A stretch of DNA of 64,000 bases. Origin: Pseudomonas sp. HN11 (GTDB taxonomy: Bacteria > Pseudomonadota > Gammaproteobacteria > Pseudomonadales > Pseudomonadaceae). The stretch is from assembly GCF_021390155.1 (NCBI RefSeq), contig NZ_CP089985.1:1623001-1687000 (forward strand), given 5' to 3'. The position numbers were made by a program, and so were the translations under genes. The notes beneath the pieces are model-generated. The model was given only the letters and a program-made list of their open reading frames with translations, was not told where the DNA came from and made no database searches. This document shows positions 38,836-47,425 of the stretch, piece by piece; the first letter of the stretch is position 1; each line of letters begins with the position of its first letter.

Positions 38836-38860
38836 CGGCGGGTCGCGCAGAATGCTGCGC

Positions 38861-38889
38861 TTGACCTCACCTTGTTGCCACTATATATA
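38861..38889 (+). promoter_or_regulatory. Sigma-70-type promoter of topA
   Basis: TTGACC (38861-38866), a 17-base spacer and TATATA (38884-38889) give a good sigma-70 promoter, 61 bp upstream of the topA start and after the DUF1653 stop. Confidence 0.55.
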
Positions 38890-38949
38890 GCGTTGCCGCG
38901 ACAGGCGCCAACTGCCTTTCACTTCTCGAATTCAGGAATTTTCCGATCC

Positions 38950-41571
38950 ATGGGCAAATCGCTGGTCATTGTGGAATCCCCGGCTAAGGCCAAGACCATC
39001 AACAAGTACTTGGGCAACGAGTACGTGGTGAAGTCGAGTATCGGCCATATCCGAGACCTGCCCACCAGCGGTTCGGCTAGTGCCAGCAAGGAGCCAGCCG
39101 CCAAGCGCGGCAAGGCGGCTGCGGGCGAAGGTCCGGTACTCACCCCTAAAGAGAAAGCGCGCAAGCAGCTGGTCTCGCGCATGGGGGTGGACCCGGATCA
39201 TGGTTGGAAGGCCAAGTACGAAATCCTTCCAGGCAAGGAAAAGGTCATCGAAGAGCTGCGCCGGCTCGCCAAAGATGCCGACACCATCTATCTCGCAACG
39301 GACTTGGACCGCGAAGGGGAAGCCATTGCCTGGCACCTGCGGGAAGCCATCGGCGGTGACGACAGCCGCTACAAGCGTGTGGTGTTCAACGAAATCACCA
39401 AGAAAGCCATCCAGGAGGCCTTCTCCAAGCCGGGCGAACTGGACATCGATCGCGTCAACGCCCAGCAGGCCCGGCGGTTCCTCGACCGCGTCGTGGGCTA
39501 CATGGTTTCGCCACTGCTGTGGGCCAAGATCGCCCGTGGCCTGTCCGCCGGCCGTGTGCAATCGGTTGCGGTGAAGCTGGTGGTGGAGCGTGAGCGCGAG
39601 ATTCGTGCGTTCATCCCCGAAGAGTACTGGGAAGTCCACGCCGACCTCGGCACCGCCAAGGGCGCCAACGTGCGCTTTGAAGTGGCTCGCGAAAAAGGCG
39701 AGGCCTTCAAGCCGCTGAACGAAGCCCAGGCCATGGCCGCGCTGGAGAAGCTCAAGTCTTCCAGCTACAGCATCGTCAAGCGTGAAGACAAACCGACCAG
39801 CAGCAAGCCATCGGCGCCGTTCATCACGTCCACCCTGCAACAGGCCGCGAGTAACCGCCTGGGCTTTGGTGTGAAGAAAACCATGATGATGGCCCAGCGC
39901 TTGTACGAAGCCGGCTACATCACGTACATGCGTACCGACTCCACCAACCTGTCGGTGGACGCGGTCGCGATGGCGCGTACTTATATTGAAAGCGAGTTCG
40001 GCAAGAAGTACCTGCCGGAGAAGCCGAATGTCTACAGCAGCAAGGAAGGCGCACAAGAAGCTCACGAAGCGATTCGTCCGTCCGACGCCAACACCACGCC
40101 CGCCAAGCTGAGCGGCATGGAACGCGACGCTGAGCGCCTCTATGAGCTGATCTGGCGCCAGTTCCTCGCTTGCCAGATGCTGCCGGCGCAATACCTGTCT
40201 ACCACCGTCAGCGTGGGCGCTGGCGACTTCGAACTGCGTGCCAAGGGCCGTATCCTCAAGTTCGACGGCTACACCCGCGTGATGCCGCAAATCGCCAAGC
40301 CAGGCGATGACGATGTACTGCCGGACATGGCGCAGGGCGATACGTTGAAGCTGATCAAGCTTGACCCGTCCCAGCACTTCACCAAGCCGCCGGCGCGTTA
40401 TTCGGAAGCCAGCCTGGTCAAAGAGATGGAAAAACGCGGTATCGGTCGTCCTTCGACCTACGCGGCGATCATCTCCACCATCCAGGACCGTGGCTATGTC
40501 GCGCTGCACAACCGTCGTTTCTATTCGGAAAAGATGGGTGACATCGTCACCGAGCGACTGTCCGAGAGTTTCTCCAACCTGATGGATTACGGCTTCACCG
40601 CCGGCATGGAAGAGAACCTCGATGACGTGGCCCAGGGCGAGCGCGACTGGAAAAACGTGCTGGACGAGTTCTACGGCGACTTCAAGAAAAAACTCGAAGT
40701 GGCCGAGAACCCTGAGAGCGGTATGCGCGCCAACCAGCCGGTGATGACGGATATTCCGTGCACCACCTGCGGTCGACCGATGCAAATTCGTACCGCCTCC
40801 ACGGGCGTGTTCCTCGGTTGCTCGGGCTATAGCCTGCCGCCCAAAGAGCGCTGCAAGGCGACCGTCAACCTGGTGCCGGGCGATGAAATCGCGGCTGACG
40901 ACGAGGGTGAATCCGAGTCGCTGGTGCTGCGTGGCAAGCACCGCTGCCCGATCTGCAGTACGGCGATGGATGCCTACTTGCTGGATGAAAAGCACAAGCT
41001 GCACATCTGTGGTAACAACCCGGATTGCGACGGCTACGAGATCGAAGAAGGCAGCTACCGCATCAAGGGCTATGAAGGCCCGAGCCTGGAATGCGACAAG
41101 TGCGGCAGCGAGATGCAGCTCAAGACCGGCCGGTTCGGCAAGTTCTTCGGCTGCACCAACCCGACGTGCAAGAACACCCGCAAACTGCTGAAAAGCGGTG
41201 ATGCGGCGCCGCCGAAAATGGACCCGGTGAAGATGCCGGAGCTCAAGTGCGAGAAGGTCAACGACACTTACATCCTGCGTGATGGTGCTTCGGGGCTGTT
41301 CCTGGCTGCCAGCCAGTTCCCGAAAAACCGTGAGACCCGTGCACCGCTGGTGCTGGAGATCGTGCCGCACAAGGATGAGATCGATCCGAAGTACCACTTC
41401 CTGTGTGAAGCGCCGAAGAAGGACCCGGACGGTCGTCCAGCCGTGATCCGCTACAGCCGCAAGACCAAGGAGCAGTACGTGCAAACCGAAGTGGACGGCA
41501 AGCCTACCGGCTGGAAAGCGTTCTACGACGGCGGCAAGTGGAAGGTCGAGGACAAGCGCCAGGGCGCTTGA
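38950..41571 (+). CDS. topA: DNA topoisomerase I
   Basis: An 873-residue type IA topoisomerase that relaxes negative supercoils. The TOPRIM domain is at the N terminus ([19 protein letters not shown], then [17 protein letters not shown]). The catalytic tyrosine is in [13 protein letters not shown] near residue 326. Three C-terminal zinc ribbons are visible: CTTCGRPM...[20 protein letters not shown]...CGNNPDC and CDKCGSEM...CTNPTC. ATG 38950 begins the family N terminus ([10 protein letters not shown]). A strong terminator follows. Confidence 0.95.
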   Translation: MGKSLVIVESPAKAKTINKYLGNEYVVKSSIGHIRDLPTSGSASASKEPAAKRGKAAAGEGPVLTPKEKARKQLVSRMGVDPDHGWKAKYEILPGKEKVIEELRRLAKDADTIYLATDLDREGEAIAWHLREAIGGDDSRYKRVVFNEITKKAIQEAFSKPGELDIDRVNAQQARRFLDRVVGYMVSPLLWAKIARGLSAGRVQSVAVKLVVEREREIRAFIPEEYWEVHADLGTAKGANVRFEVAREKGEAFKPLNEAQAMAALEKLKSSSYSIVKREDKPTSSKPSAPFITSTLQQAASNRLGFGVKKTMMMAQRLYEAGYITYMRTDSTNLSVDAVAMARTYIESEFGKKYLPEKPNVYSSKEGAQEAHEAIRPSDANTTPAKLSGMERDAERLYELIWRQFLACQMLPAQYLSTTVSVGAGDFELRAKGRILKFDGYTRVMPQIAKPGDDDVLPDMAQGDTLKLIKLDPSQHFTKPPARYSEASLVKEMEKRGIGRPSTYAAIISTIQDRGYVALHNRRFYSEKMGDIVTERLSESFSNLMDYGFTAGMEENLDDVAQGERDWKNVLDEFYGDFKKKLEVAENPESGMRANQPVMTDIPCTTCGRPMQIRTASTGVFLGCSGYSLPPKERCKATVNLVPGDEIAADDEGESESLVLRGKHRCPICSTAMDAYLLDEKHKLHICGNNPDCDGYEIEEGSYRIKGYEGPSLECDKCGSEMQLKTGRFGKFFGCTNPTCKNTRKLLKSGDAAPPKMDPVKMPELKCEKVNDTYILRDGASGLFLAASQFPKNRETRAPLVLEIVPHKDEIDPKYHFLCEAPKKDPDGRPAVIRYSRKTKEQYVQTEVDGKPTGWKAFYDGGKWKVEDKRQGA

Positions 41572-41591
41572 TCGACTAATCTGCGAAATAC

Positions 41592-41620
41592 AAAGGCCGC
41601 CTGCATAGGCGGCCTTTTTT
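41592..41620 (+). terminator. Intrinsic terminator after topA
   Basis: AAAGGCCGCC and GGCGGCCTTT form a ten-base stem around TGCATA, followed by TTTTTT. Confidence 0.9.
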
Positions 41621-41697
41621 CGCCCTTGCAGTGCGCTGGACTGATCCGTGACACTGTTCAGCCAGCATCACGCTTATTCGTTGTGGAGATTGCCGTC

Positions 41698-42219
41698 ATG
41701 GCCAACGAACTCTATACCCGTACCAATCAGAAAATTTATTTCGCGGGTTTGTCCCTGGAGGCCCTTGGTCGTGCCGAGGAAGGGAAAGAGATGAATGCCA
41801 TTGCGCTGGTCCAGGCGGGGCGTGAAGCGGCGTTGTTCCATCTTTACGGCGCCTTGCTGGGCCTGTGCCATGAAATCGCCGGGTTTTACCGCCTGCCACA
41901 GGCCGGTTCGCCTCGTGCAGAAATGATCATGAATCGCGAAGTGCTGGACGCAATGGCCATTCCTGAGCTGACCGAACTGGTTGAAATGGCTCAAAGCCCT
42001 GACAGCTGGATCGCACGCTTGCTCAAGGCGCATGCGGACATGTTCCAACCGCCGCGTGTTCCTCATGTGCCTAAGGGTGACGTGACCCAGCCGTTGATCG
42101 TGGCGGTTGCGGTGGAAGAGGAAGAGCCCAAGCCGTTGAGCCGGGAAGAGCTGGAGGGCTGGCGCCAGGAGCTGAAAAAGATGGCGCTGCGCTTTCGCGA
42201 AGGCCTCAACGAGTGCTGA
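41698..42219 (+). CDS. Conserved Pseudomonas protein downstream of topA
   Basis: A 173-residue mostly helical protein (YTRTNQKIYFAGLSLEALGRAEEG at the start, REALFHLYGALLGLCHEIAGFYRL in the middle, EELEGWRQELKKMALRFREGL at the end), without signal peptide or membrane segment. The corresponding gene in P. aeruginosa lies in the same place between topA and sulA (from memory). TGGAG precedes ATG 41698; the longer in-frame start at 41626 overlaps the topA terminator. Function unknown. Confidence 0.65.
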   Translation: MANELYTRTNQKIYFAGLSLEALGRAEEGKEMNAIALVQAGREAALFHLYGALLGLCHEIAGFYRLPQAGSPRAEMIMNREVLDAMAIPELTELVEMAQSPDSWIARLLKAHADMFQPPRVPHVPKGDVTQPLIVAVAVEEEEPKPLSREELEGWRQELKKMALRFREGLNEC

Positions 42220-42292
42220 ATATCCTGTAGGCGACCATTCATCAAGCTGTCAAGAAACCTGTTCAGATCCGCTGCGGGGCTGGGTGGATGAC

Positions 42293-42301
42293 TGATATAA
42301 T
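42293..42301 (+). promoter_or_regulatory. Extended -10 promoter for the 77-residue gene
   Basis: TGATATAAT fits an extended -10 element (TGnTATAAT), 28 bases before the ATG at 42330. No good -35 is present 17 bases upstream, as is common for extended -10 promoters. Confidence 0.5.
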
Positions 42302-42329
42302 CCCGGCCTTTCGTGGAGAACAGATTTTT

Positions 42330-42563
42330 ATGCCGACGTCCTTTCTGGAAATTGTTGAGTTGCCTGACGGCCGAATCGAGCTGCGCCGGGCTGAGGACGA
42401 GGGTTCTCTGGTTATTTTGGATTTTTCCGAAGACGCCAAGGTGTTTCTGCAGGGGCAGCACGTGGAAGTGGCTAAAGCCATGTTGAGCGTGGGGGTGCAG
42501 ATGGCCGGTCGCCTGGCTGAAGGCGAACCGGAGAAAGACGAGGGGCCGCGGGTTCTTCACTGA
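42330..42563 (+). CDS. Small conserved protein
   Basis: A 77-residue acidic protein: TSFLEIVELPDGRIELRRAEDEGSLVILDFSEDAKVFLQGQHVEVAKAMLSVGVQMAGRLAEG. The pattern is conserved in Pseudomonas at this place before sulA (from memory), function unknown. GTGGAGAA lies upstream of ATG 42330; a longer start at 42288 overlaps the promoter. The intergenic region after it holds the REP unit split by the insertion element. Confidence 0.6.
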   Translation: MPTSFLEIVELPDGRIELRRAEDEGSLVILDFSEDAKVFLQGQHVEVAKAMLSVGVQMAGRLAEGEPEKDEGPRVLH

Positions 42564-42650
42564 GGCCTTTGGTGAAGGAACCCATTGTGGTCAGGCAAGC
42601 CTCTATAGTGAGTGGGCTTGTTGTGGTAAGCGGGCTTGCCCCGCGCTGCG

Positions 42651-42658
42651 CTACGTAG
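42651..42658. repeat. Target-site duplication, left copy
   Basis: CTACGTAG at 42651-42658 is repeated at 44033-44040 directly outside the two inverted ends. Eight bases is the usual duplication length for IS256 elements. The sequence is its own reverse complement. Confidence 0.9.
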
Positions 42659-44032
42659 GGGACTGTCATAAATTTTGTGTTCGGGCATAACATGTTGCTA
42701 GAGGTGCATGTATGCCGACAAAAAAGAAACCGGCCCGTGAGGCCACGCGAGACCTTCCATCCATTCCCAAAGAGCTGATCGACCAGTTCGTCAGCGGTCC
42801 GATGAGTGCCGAAGCCATTCAGGACGCCTCGATGGCGTTCAAAAAGGCGCTGATCGAGCGAGCTCTTGGTGCCGAGTTGGGCCACCATCTTGGCTATCCT
42901 CAGGGCGCGGAGCGCCCTGAGGATTCGAGCAACCAACGCAATGGCAAGAGTGGCAAAACGGTGCTGACCGATGACGGCCCTTTGCGTCTGGATATTCCCA
43001 GAGATCGCGATGGAAGTTTTGCCCCGATCTTGATCCCTAAGCATGAGCGCCGTTTTACAGGCTTTGATGACAAGATCATCGCGATGTATGCCCGAGGTAT
43101 GACGGTTCGCGAAATCAGGGCGTTTCTCTCGGAACAGTACGGAACAGAAGTCTCCCACGACTTTATCAGTTCCGTCACTGACGCCGTTTTGGAGGAGGTT
43201 GCCGCCTGGCAACAGCGACCGCTTGAACCGATGTACCCGGTAATTTTCTTCGATGCATTGCGAGTCAAAATTCGTGACGAAGGCCTGGTGCGCAACAAAG
43301 CGATTTACCTGGCACTGGGCGTATTGCCGGACGGAACCCGAGATATCCTGGGCATTTGGATTGAAACAACCGAAGGCGCCAAGTTTTGGATGAAGGTCTT
43401 CAACGACCTGAAAACGCGAGGCGTCGAGGACGTCTTGATCGCCGTAACTGACGGTCTCAAAGGCATGCCCGAAGCGCTGAGTGCTGTGTTTCCTGAGACG
43501 ACGTTGCAGACCTGCATCGTCCATCTGATCCGCAACAGCCTCGATTACGCAGGCTGGGACAAGCGCCGTGAGCTGGCCAAGGCATTGAAGCCGATCTATC
43601 AAGCGCTCAATGCTGACCTCGCCGAGCAAGCGCTGCTGGCCTTCGAAGCCGGGCCTTGGGGCAAGCAATATCCCACGGTTGTGGCGGCTTGGAAGCGCGC
43701 TTGGGATCGGGTTATCCCGTTCTTCGTGTTTCCCCCGGCGATACGCAAAGTGATCTACACAACCAACGCCATCGAGAGCATCAATGCTCAGTTGCGCAAG
43801 ATCATCAAGACGCGAGGCCACTTCCCAACGGACGATGCCGCGACGAAGCTGATTTGGCTGGGTTTACGCAATATCACCGCGAACTGGGGCAGTGCAGCCC
43901 ATGACTGGAAGAGCGCGATGAATCAATTTGCGATCCTGTACGCAGATCGATTTATCAGGCCGACCTGGTAAAGCTAGGGCCTGCCTGACGGCAGGCCGTT
44001 ACCGGCCCGCACACAAAAAATCTGACACTCTC
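42659..44032 (+). mobile_element. Intact IS256-family insertion sequence, 1374 bp
   Basis: The element starts GGGACTGTCATAAATTTTG and ends with the inverted form of GAGAGTGTCAGATTTTTTG; 22 of the first 28 bases match between the ends. An 8-bp CTACGTAG direct repeat flanks it. A single complete transposase gene of 419 codons fills the interior. Intact ends, duplication and reading frame indicate a recent, potentially active insertion. It lies between two genes of the conserved topA-sulA segment. I do not assign an ISfinder name. Confidence 0.93.
42712..43971 (+). CDS. IS256-family transposase
   Basis: A 419-residue DDE transposase of the mutator/IS256 type. The N-terminal part carries the helix-turn-helix-like region (MTVREIRAFLSEQYGTEVSHDFIS). 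Catalytic residues are in VIFFDALRVKIRDEG, VTDGLKGMPEAL and TTNAIESINAQLRK (Asp, Asp, Glu). TCIVHLIRNSLDYAGW is the family block after the second Asp. GAGGTGC precedes ATG 42712. No frameshift. Confidence 0.95.
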   Translation: MPTKKKPAREATRDLPSIPKELIDQFVSGPMSAEAIQDASMAFKKALIERALGAELGHHLGYPQGAERPEDSSNQRNGKSGKTVLTDDGPLRLDIPRDRDGSFAPILIPKHERRFTGFDDKIIAMYARGMTVREIRAFLSEQYGTEVSHDFISSVTDAVLEEVAAWQQRPLEPMYPVIFFDALRVKIRDEGLVRNKAIYLALGVLPDGTRDILGIWIETTEGAKFWMKVFNDLKTRGVEDVLIAVTDGLKGMPEALSAVFPETTLQTCIVHLIRNSLDYAGWDKRRELAKALKPIYQALNADLAEQALLAFEAGPWGKQYPTVVAAWKRAWDRVIPFFVFPPAIRKVIYTTNAIESINAQLRKIIKTRGHFPTDDAATKLIWLGLRNITANWGSAAHDWKSAMNQFAILYADRFIRPTW

Positions 44033-44040
44033 CTACGTAG
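44033..44040. repeat. Target-site duplication, right copy
   Basis: CTACGTAG directly after the right inverted end of the IS element; identical to 42651-42658. Confidence 0.9.
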
Positions 44041-44166
44041 CGGCCCTAAATAGATTGACGCAGTAAATCAGGTATTCCACGGTGCTTGGTTTTGGGGCCG
44101 CTTCGCAGCCCAGCGCAAGCCCGCTCACCACAGAAAGCCTGCTCAGTTCAGGCTAGGCCTGTGATG

Positions 44167-44640
44167 TTATCCCAATCGAATATTCAAACTCTGCGCATCA
44201 CCCGTGCGTGCGGCACTGATCAGCTGTTGCTTGGCGCTGAGACTCAATGGATTCAACCAGCTCACGACCGTGTGGCTACGGCCCAGGCGCAGCGCCTCGC
44301 AGGTCAACTGCTGGGCACTTTGTGCGCCACGTGGTTGCAGCAGCAGGATGCGCTCGCGGTTGAGGCCGGCGTCCCGCAGCCAGGCCTGGGTCAGGCTGGC
44401 GGGCGGGGCGATCAGTGTCAGCCAGCGTGCGTCCTGCTCTTCGCTCAGTTCACGCAGGATCGGCGCCAGCAGGCTCAGGCAGCTCCCGGCCGCACCGCGC
44501 AACGACAATTCACTGAACGCCTCAGGCTCGGCGCTCCAGGGCGCTTCGATCGTTTCCTTGAGGATGGGCGCAAGGGGTTGGGCCATGAAGGCCTCGAACA
44601 GCGACAGTTGTGTGTGTTGTGGGGTATGGACGAGTTGCAT
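44167..44640 (-). CDS. sulA: SOS cell-division inhibitor SulA
   Basis: A 157-residue protein matching pseudomonad SulA. A RecA-like core shows LSLLAPILRELSEEQDARWLTLIAPP, TQAWLRDAGLNRERILLLQP and SHTVVSWLNPLSLSAKQQL. SulA binds FtsZ monomers and blocks septation during DNA damage. It starts 10 bp after the lexA stop on the same strand, so it is in the lexA operon and under the same LexA boxes; no separate box is seen before it. Confidence 0.87.
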   Translation of the reverse strand: MQLVHTPQHTQLSLFEAFMAQPLAPILKETIEAPWSAEPEAFSELSLRGAAGSCLSLLAPILRELSEEQDARWLTLIAPPASLTQAWLRDAGLNRERILLLQPRGAQSAQQLTCEALRLGRSHTVVSWLNPLSLSAKQQLISAARTGDAQSLNIRLG

Positions 44641-44650
44641 GATGCCTCCT

Positions 44651-45259
44651 TTAGCGGCGAATGACGCCGACGCTCAAGCCTTCAATCACCAGGTCCTGAT
44701 CTTTCAGGTTCACTTCAATCGGGGCGAACTCAGGGTTCTCGGCCAGGAGCCAGACCTTGCTGCCTTCGCGCTTGAAGCGTTTGACGGTGACTTCATCACC
44801 GATACGGGCGACGACGATCTGGCCATTACGGGCTTCGCGAGTTGTATGGACGGCCAGCAGGTCGCCATCAAAAATGCCCACGTCCTTCATGCTCATGCCA
44901 TGGACTCGCAACAGGTAATCGGCGCGAGGATGGAAGAAGGTAGGATTGATGTTGCAGGACTCTTCGACGTGCTGCTGTGCCAGGATCGGCGCACCGGCGG
45001 CAACACGGCCGATGATCGGCAGGGTCGATTCGTCGGCCTTGGCTTCGAACCCAGGGATACGAATACCGCGTGAAGCACCGGGAGTCATCTCGATCGCGCC
45101 TTTGCGAGCGAGGGCCTTGAGGTGTTCTTCGGCGGCGTTGGGGGACTTGAACCCCAGTTCCAGCGCAATTTCCGCTCGTGTCGGCGGGTAGCCGTTGTCA
45201 TCGAGGCAGCGCTTGATAAAAGCCAGAATCTCAGCTTGGCGTGGCGTCAGTTTTAGCAT
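44651..45259 (-). CDS. lexA: LexA repressor
   Basis: A 202-residue SOS repressor. The winged helix is at 1-65 ([33 protein letters not shown]), the self-cleavage site is Ala88-Gly89 in GRVAAGAPI, and the catalytic Ser123 ([10 protein letters not shown]) and Lys160 (EVTVKRFK) are present. RecA-stimulated cleavage induces the SOS regulon. Two LexA boxes lie over its own promoter, so it is autoregulated. sulA follows in the same operon. Confidence 0.95.
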   Translation of the reverse strand: MLKLTPRQAEILAFIKRCLDDNGYPPTRAEIALELGFKSPNAAEEHLKALARKGAIEMTPGASRGIRIPGFEAKADESTLPIIGRVAAGAPILAQQHVEESCNINPTFFHPRADYLLRVHGMSMKDVGIFDGDLLAVHTTREARNGQIVVARIGDEVTVKRFKREGSKVWLLAENPEFAPIEVNLKDQDLVIEGLSVGVIRR

Positions 45260-45269
45260 GTTGATCGCT

Positions 45270-45285
45270 CTGTCTTTTTATACAG
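45270..45285. promoter_or_regulatory. LexA box 1
   Basis: CTGTCTTTTTATACAG is a full CTGT-N8-ACAG SOS box between the lexA start (45259) and its -10, covering the early transcribed region. Confidence 0.88.
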
Positions 45286-45288
45286 TGA

Positions 45289-45304
45289 CTGGGATTATAT
45301 ACAG
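45289..45304. promoter_or_regulatory. LexA box 2 over the lexA -10
   Basis: CTGGGATTATATACAG fits CTG-N10-CAG and contains the lexA -10 hexamer, so bound LexA would block RNA polymerase directly. It is 3 bp from box 1. Confidence 0.85.
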
Positions 45305-45321
45305 TGAATTGCGCTTGGCAA
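45294..45321 (-). promoter_or_regulatory. lexA-sulA promoter
   Basis: Read leftward: TTGCCA (45316-45321), 16-base spacer and TATAAT (45294-45299). The -10 is perfect and lies inside LexA box 2. Confidence 0.75.
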
Positions 45322-45462
45322 TCATCCTTTTCTGCCACTCCGCTGGACGGTCATCGGCACGCTTCCTACAAACCAGGGATAGCGCTGCCTACAGACCGGT
45401 AGGGATGTGATTAAATAGCGATGAAATACATGACTGCCCGGCCGGAAAGCGAACCCGCAGGC

Positions 45463-45491
45463 TTGACAAGACACGCCCTGAAACGTATGTT
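45463..45491 (+). promoter_or_regulatory. psrA promoter
   Basis: TTGACA (45463-45468), 17-base spacer, TATGTT (45486-45491): a near-consensus sigma-70 promoter 31 bases before the psrA start. The -10 lies within the first PsrA box. Confidence 0.8.
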
Positions 45492-45506
45492 TCAAACAAG
45501 TGTTTG
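45480..45506. promoter_or_regulatory. Two abutting PsrA boxes
   Basis: GAAACGTATGTTTC (45480-45493) and CAAACAAGTGTTTG (45493-45506) are both 5-base arms with N4 spacing, sharing one base. They fit the G/CAAAC-N(2-4)-GTTTG/C palindrome known for PsrA. The first covers the psrA -10, so autorepression is the direct reading. Confidence 0.82.
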
Positions 45507-45521
45507 TCAGGCGGAGTAGCC

Positions 45522-46229
45522 ATGGCCCAGTCGGAAACCGTTGAACGCATTCTCGATGCTGCCGAGCAATTGTTCGCGGAAAAAGGATTTGCTGAAACTT
45601 CATTGCGGCTGATCACCAGCAAGGCTGGCGTCAACCTCGCTGCGGTGAACTACCATTTCGGCTCGAAAAAGGCTTTGATCCAGGCGGTGTTTTCGCGCTT
45701 CCTAGGGCCGTTCTGCGCCAGCCTCGACCGTGAGCTGGAGCGTCGCCAAGCCAAGGCCGACCACAAGCCCACCCTGGAAGAGCTGCTGGAAATCCTCGTC
45801 GAGCAAGCCCTGGTGGTTCAGCCCCGCAGCGGCAACGATTTGTCGATCTTCATGCGCCTGCTGGGCCTGGCGTTCAGCCAAAGCCAGGGTCACCTGCGCC
45901 GTTATCTGGAAGATATGTACGGCAAGGTATTTCGTCGCTATATGTTGCTGGTCAACGAGGCCGCTCCGCGTATTCCGCCGATCGAGCTGTTCTGGCGCGT
46001 GCACTTCATGCTCGGCGCTGCCGCATTCAGCATGTCCGGGATCAAGGCATTGCGGGCCATTGCCGAGACGGATTTTGGCGTCAACACTTCCATTGAGCAG
46101 GTCATGCGCCTGATGGTGCCGTTCCTGGCCGCCGGCATGCGCGCCGAGACCGGTGTGACCGACGCCGCCATGGCCGCTGCCCAATTGCGCCCACGCAGCA
46201 AGTCTGCGCCCACGCCCGCCAAGGTTTGA
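45522..46229 (+). CDS. psrA: TetR-family regulator PsrA
   Basis: A 235-residue TetR regulator. The helix-turn-helix is at about 10-55 (RILDAAEQLFAEKGFAETSLRLITSKAGVNLAAVNYHFGSKKALI); the rest is the helical ligand domain. Its place next to lexA and before nagZ and its own promoter palindrome identify it as PsrA, which represses fadBA until a long-chain fatty acid or acyl ligand binds and activates rpoS in other pseudomonads. ATG 45522 has GGAG upstream; the 45504 start overlaps the operator. Confidence 0.87.
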   Translation: MAQSETVERILDAAEQLFAEKGFAETSLRLITSKAGVNLAAVNYHFGSKKALIQAVFSRFLGPFCASLDRELERRQAKADHKPTLEELLEILVEQALVVQPRSGNDLSIFMRLLGLAFSQSQGHLRRYLEDMYGKVFRRYMLLVNEAAPRIPPIELFWRVHFMLGAAAFSMSGIKALRAIAETDFGVNTSIEQVMRLMVPFLAAGMRAETGVTDAAMAAAQLRPRSKSAPTPAKV

Positions 46230-46300
46230 CCCTACCGGGTGTGCGCGACCGCCTGCATCCGCTAAGCTAGCGGCCCATGCCGAATTCAGCTATTTACTCG

Positions 46301-46342
46301 CAACCCGTTGTACTCACTGTGCCTGGTGAGGGCAACGGGTTG
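46301..46342 (+). promoter_or_regulatory. Two-part hairpin in the nagZ leader
   Basis: CAACCCGTTG (46301-46310) pairs perfectly with CAACGGGTTG (46333-46342). Inside it CTCAC (46313-46317) pairs with GTGAG (46326-46330) around TGTGCCTG. It ends 23 bases before the nagZ start. No T-run follows, so it is probably not a simple terminator of psrA. Confidence 0.6.
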
Positions 46343-46365
46343 TGTGCGTTATTTAAGGAAGGTTT

Positions 46366-47376
46366 ATGACTGCTGCCCTGCAAGGTTCTTTGATGGTCGA
46401 CGTTGCCGGCACCTGGCTGACGGCCGAGGACCGCCATCTGCTGCGCCAGCCTGAAGTGGGCGGCCTGATCATTTTCGCGCGCAACATCGAGCACCCGCGC
46501 CAGGTGCGGGAGTTGAGCGCAGCGATTCGTGCGGTGCGCCCGGACCTGCTGCTGGCCGTCGATCAGGAAGGCGGCCGCGTACAGCGCCTGCGCCAGGGTT
46601 TTGTGCGCCTGCCGGCCATGCGTGCGTTGGCGGATAACCCGAATGCCGAATACCTGGCCGAACAGTGCGGCTGGATCATGGCGACTGAAGTGCTGGCTGT
46701 GGGCCTGGACCTGAGCTTCGCCCCGGTGCTGGACCTGGACTACCAACGCAGCGCCGTGGTCGGCACCCGTTCCTTCGAAGGCGACCCCGAGCGCGCCGCC
46801 GTACTGGCCGGTGCCTTCATCCGTGGCATGAACAGCGCTGGCATGGCTGCCACTGGCAAGCACTTCCCTGGTCACGGTTGGGCTGAGGCCGATTCCCACG
46901 TCGCGATTCCCAATGATGAACGCAGCCTTGAGCAGATTCGCGCGAATGATCTGGTGCCTTTCGCACGCTTGAGCAAGCAACTCGCGGCAGTGATGCCCGC
47001 GCACGTAATCTACCCGCAAGTCGACGCCCAGCCTGCCGGCTTTTCGCGCCGCTGGTTGCAGGACATCCTGCGCGGCGAGCTGCAATTCGATGGGGTGATT
47101 TTCAGTGATGACCTGTCCATGGCCGGCGCCCATGTGGTCGGTGATGCAGCCAGCCGCATCGAAGCGGCTCTGGCGGCCGGTTGCGACATGGGGTTGGTAT
47201 GCAATGATCGCGCAGCTGCCGAACTGGCGCTGACTGCCGCCCAGCGTATGAAAGTCAAGCCATCGGCTCGAATTGCACGCATGCGTGGCCAGGCGATTGC
47301 GTCGACGGACTACAAGCAGGATCCACGTTGGTTGGTGGTCTTGACTGCGTTGCGGGATGCTCAATTGATCGAATGA
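46366..47376 (+). CDS. nagZ: Beta-N-acetylhexosaminidase
   Basis: A 336-residue family-3 glycoside hydrolase of cell-wall recycling that removes GlcNAc from anhydromuropeptides in the cytosol. LAVDQEGGRVQRLR and KHFPGHGWAEADSHVAIPND (with the catalytic histidine and aspartate) are diagnostic, and IFSDDLSMAGAHVVGD carries the nucleophilic aspartate. AAGGAAGG precedes ATG 46366. NagZ products feed AmpR signalling of beta-lactamase in related species. Confidence 0.93.
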   Translation: MTAALQGSLMVDVAGTWLTAEDRHLLRQPEVGGLIIFARNIEHPRQVRELSAAIRAVRPDLLLAVDQEGGRVQRLRQGFVRLPAMRALADNPNAEYLAEQCGWIMATEVLAVGLDLSFAPVLDLDYQRSAVVGTRSFEGDPERAAVLAGAFIRGMNSAGMAATGKHFPGHGWAEADSHVAIPNDERSLEQIRANDLVPFARLSKQLAAVMPAHVIYPQVDAQPAGFSRRWLQDILRGELQFDGVIFSDDLSMAGAHVVGDAASRIEAALAAGCDMGLVCNDRAAAELALTAAQRMKVKPSARIARMRGQAIASTDYKQDPRWLVVLTALRDAQLIE

Positions 47377-47390
47377 AAACCGCAGCGCGT

Positions 47391-47414
47391 CCTTCGCGGG
47401 CTTGCTCGCGAAGG
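47391..47414. repeat. REP half unit
   Basis: CCTTCGCG and CGCGAAGG form a perfect eight-base stem around GGCTTGCT, the outer part of a REP unit. It lies between the convergent nagZ and helicase genes. Confidence 0.75.
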
Positions 47415-47425
47415 CGATCTAACAT

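Larger units (their letters stand above)
42611..44132. repeat. REP pair interrupted by the IS element
   Basis: Left unit GTGGTAAGCGGGCTTGCCCC... (42623 on) and right inverted unit ...CAGCGCAAGCCCGCTCACCACA ending at 44132 are variants of one REP pair. The insertion lies in the left unit: removing the element and one CTACGTAG copy rejoins GCTGCG to CGGCCC around the target, matching GCTGCGAAGCGGCCC of the right unit. The IS thus sits in the terminal hairpin of the REP. Confidence 0.75.

Noticed and set aside
38932..41484. An 850-codon open frame antisense to topA
   Set aside because: It has no recognisable domain, its composition is that of a GC-rich antisense frame (rich in His, Arg, Val, Gln), and the sense frame encodes a full-length topoisomerase.
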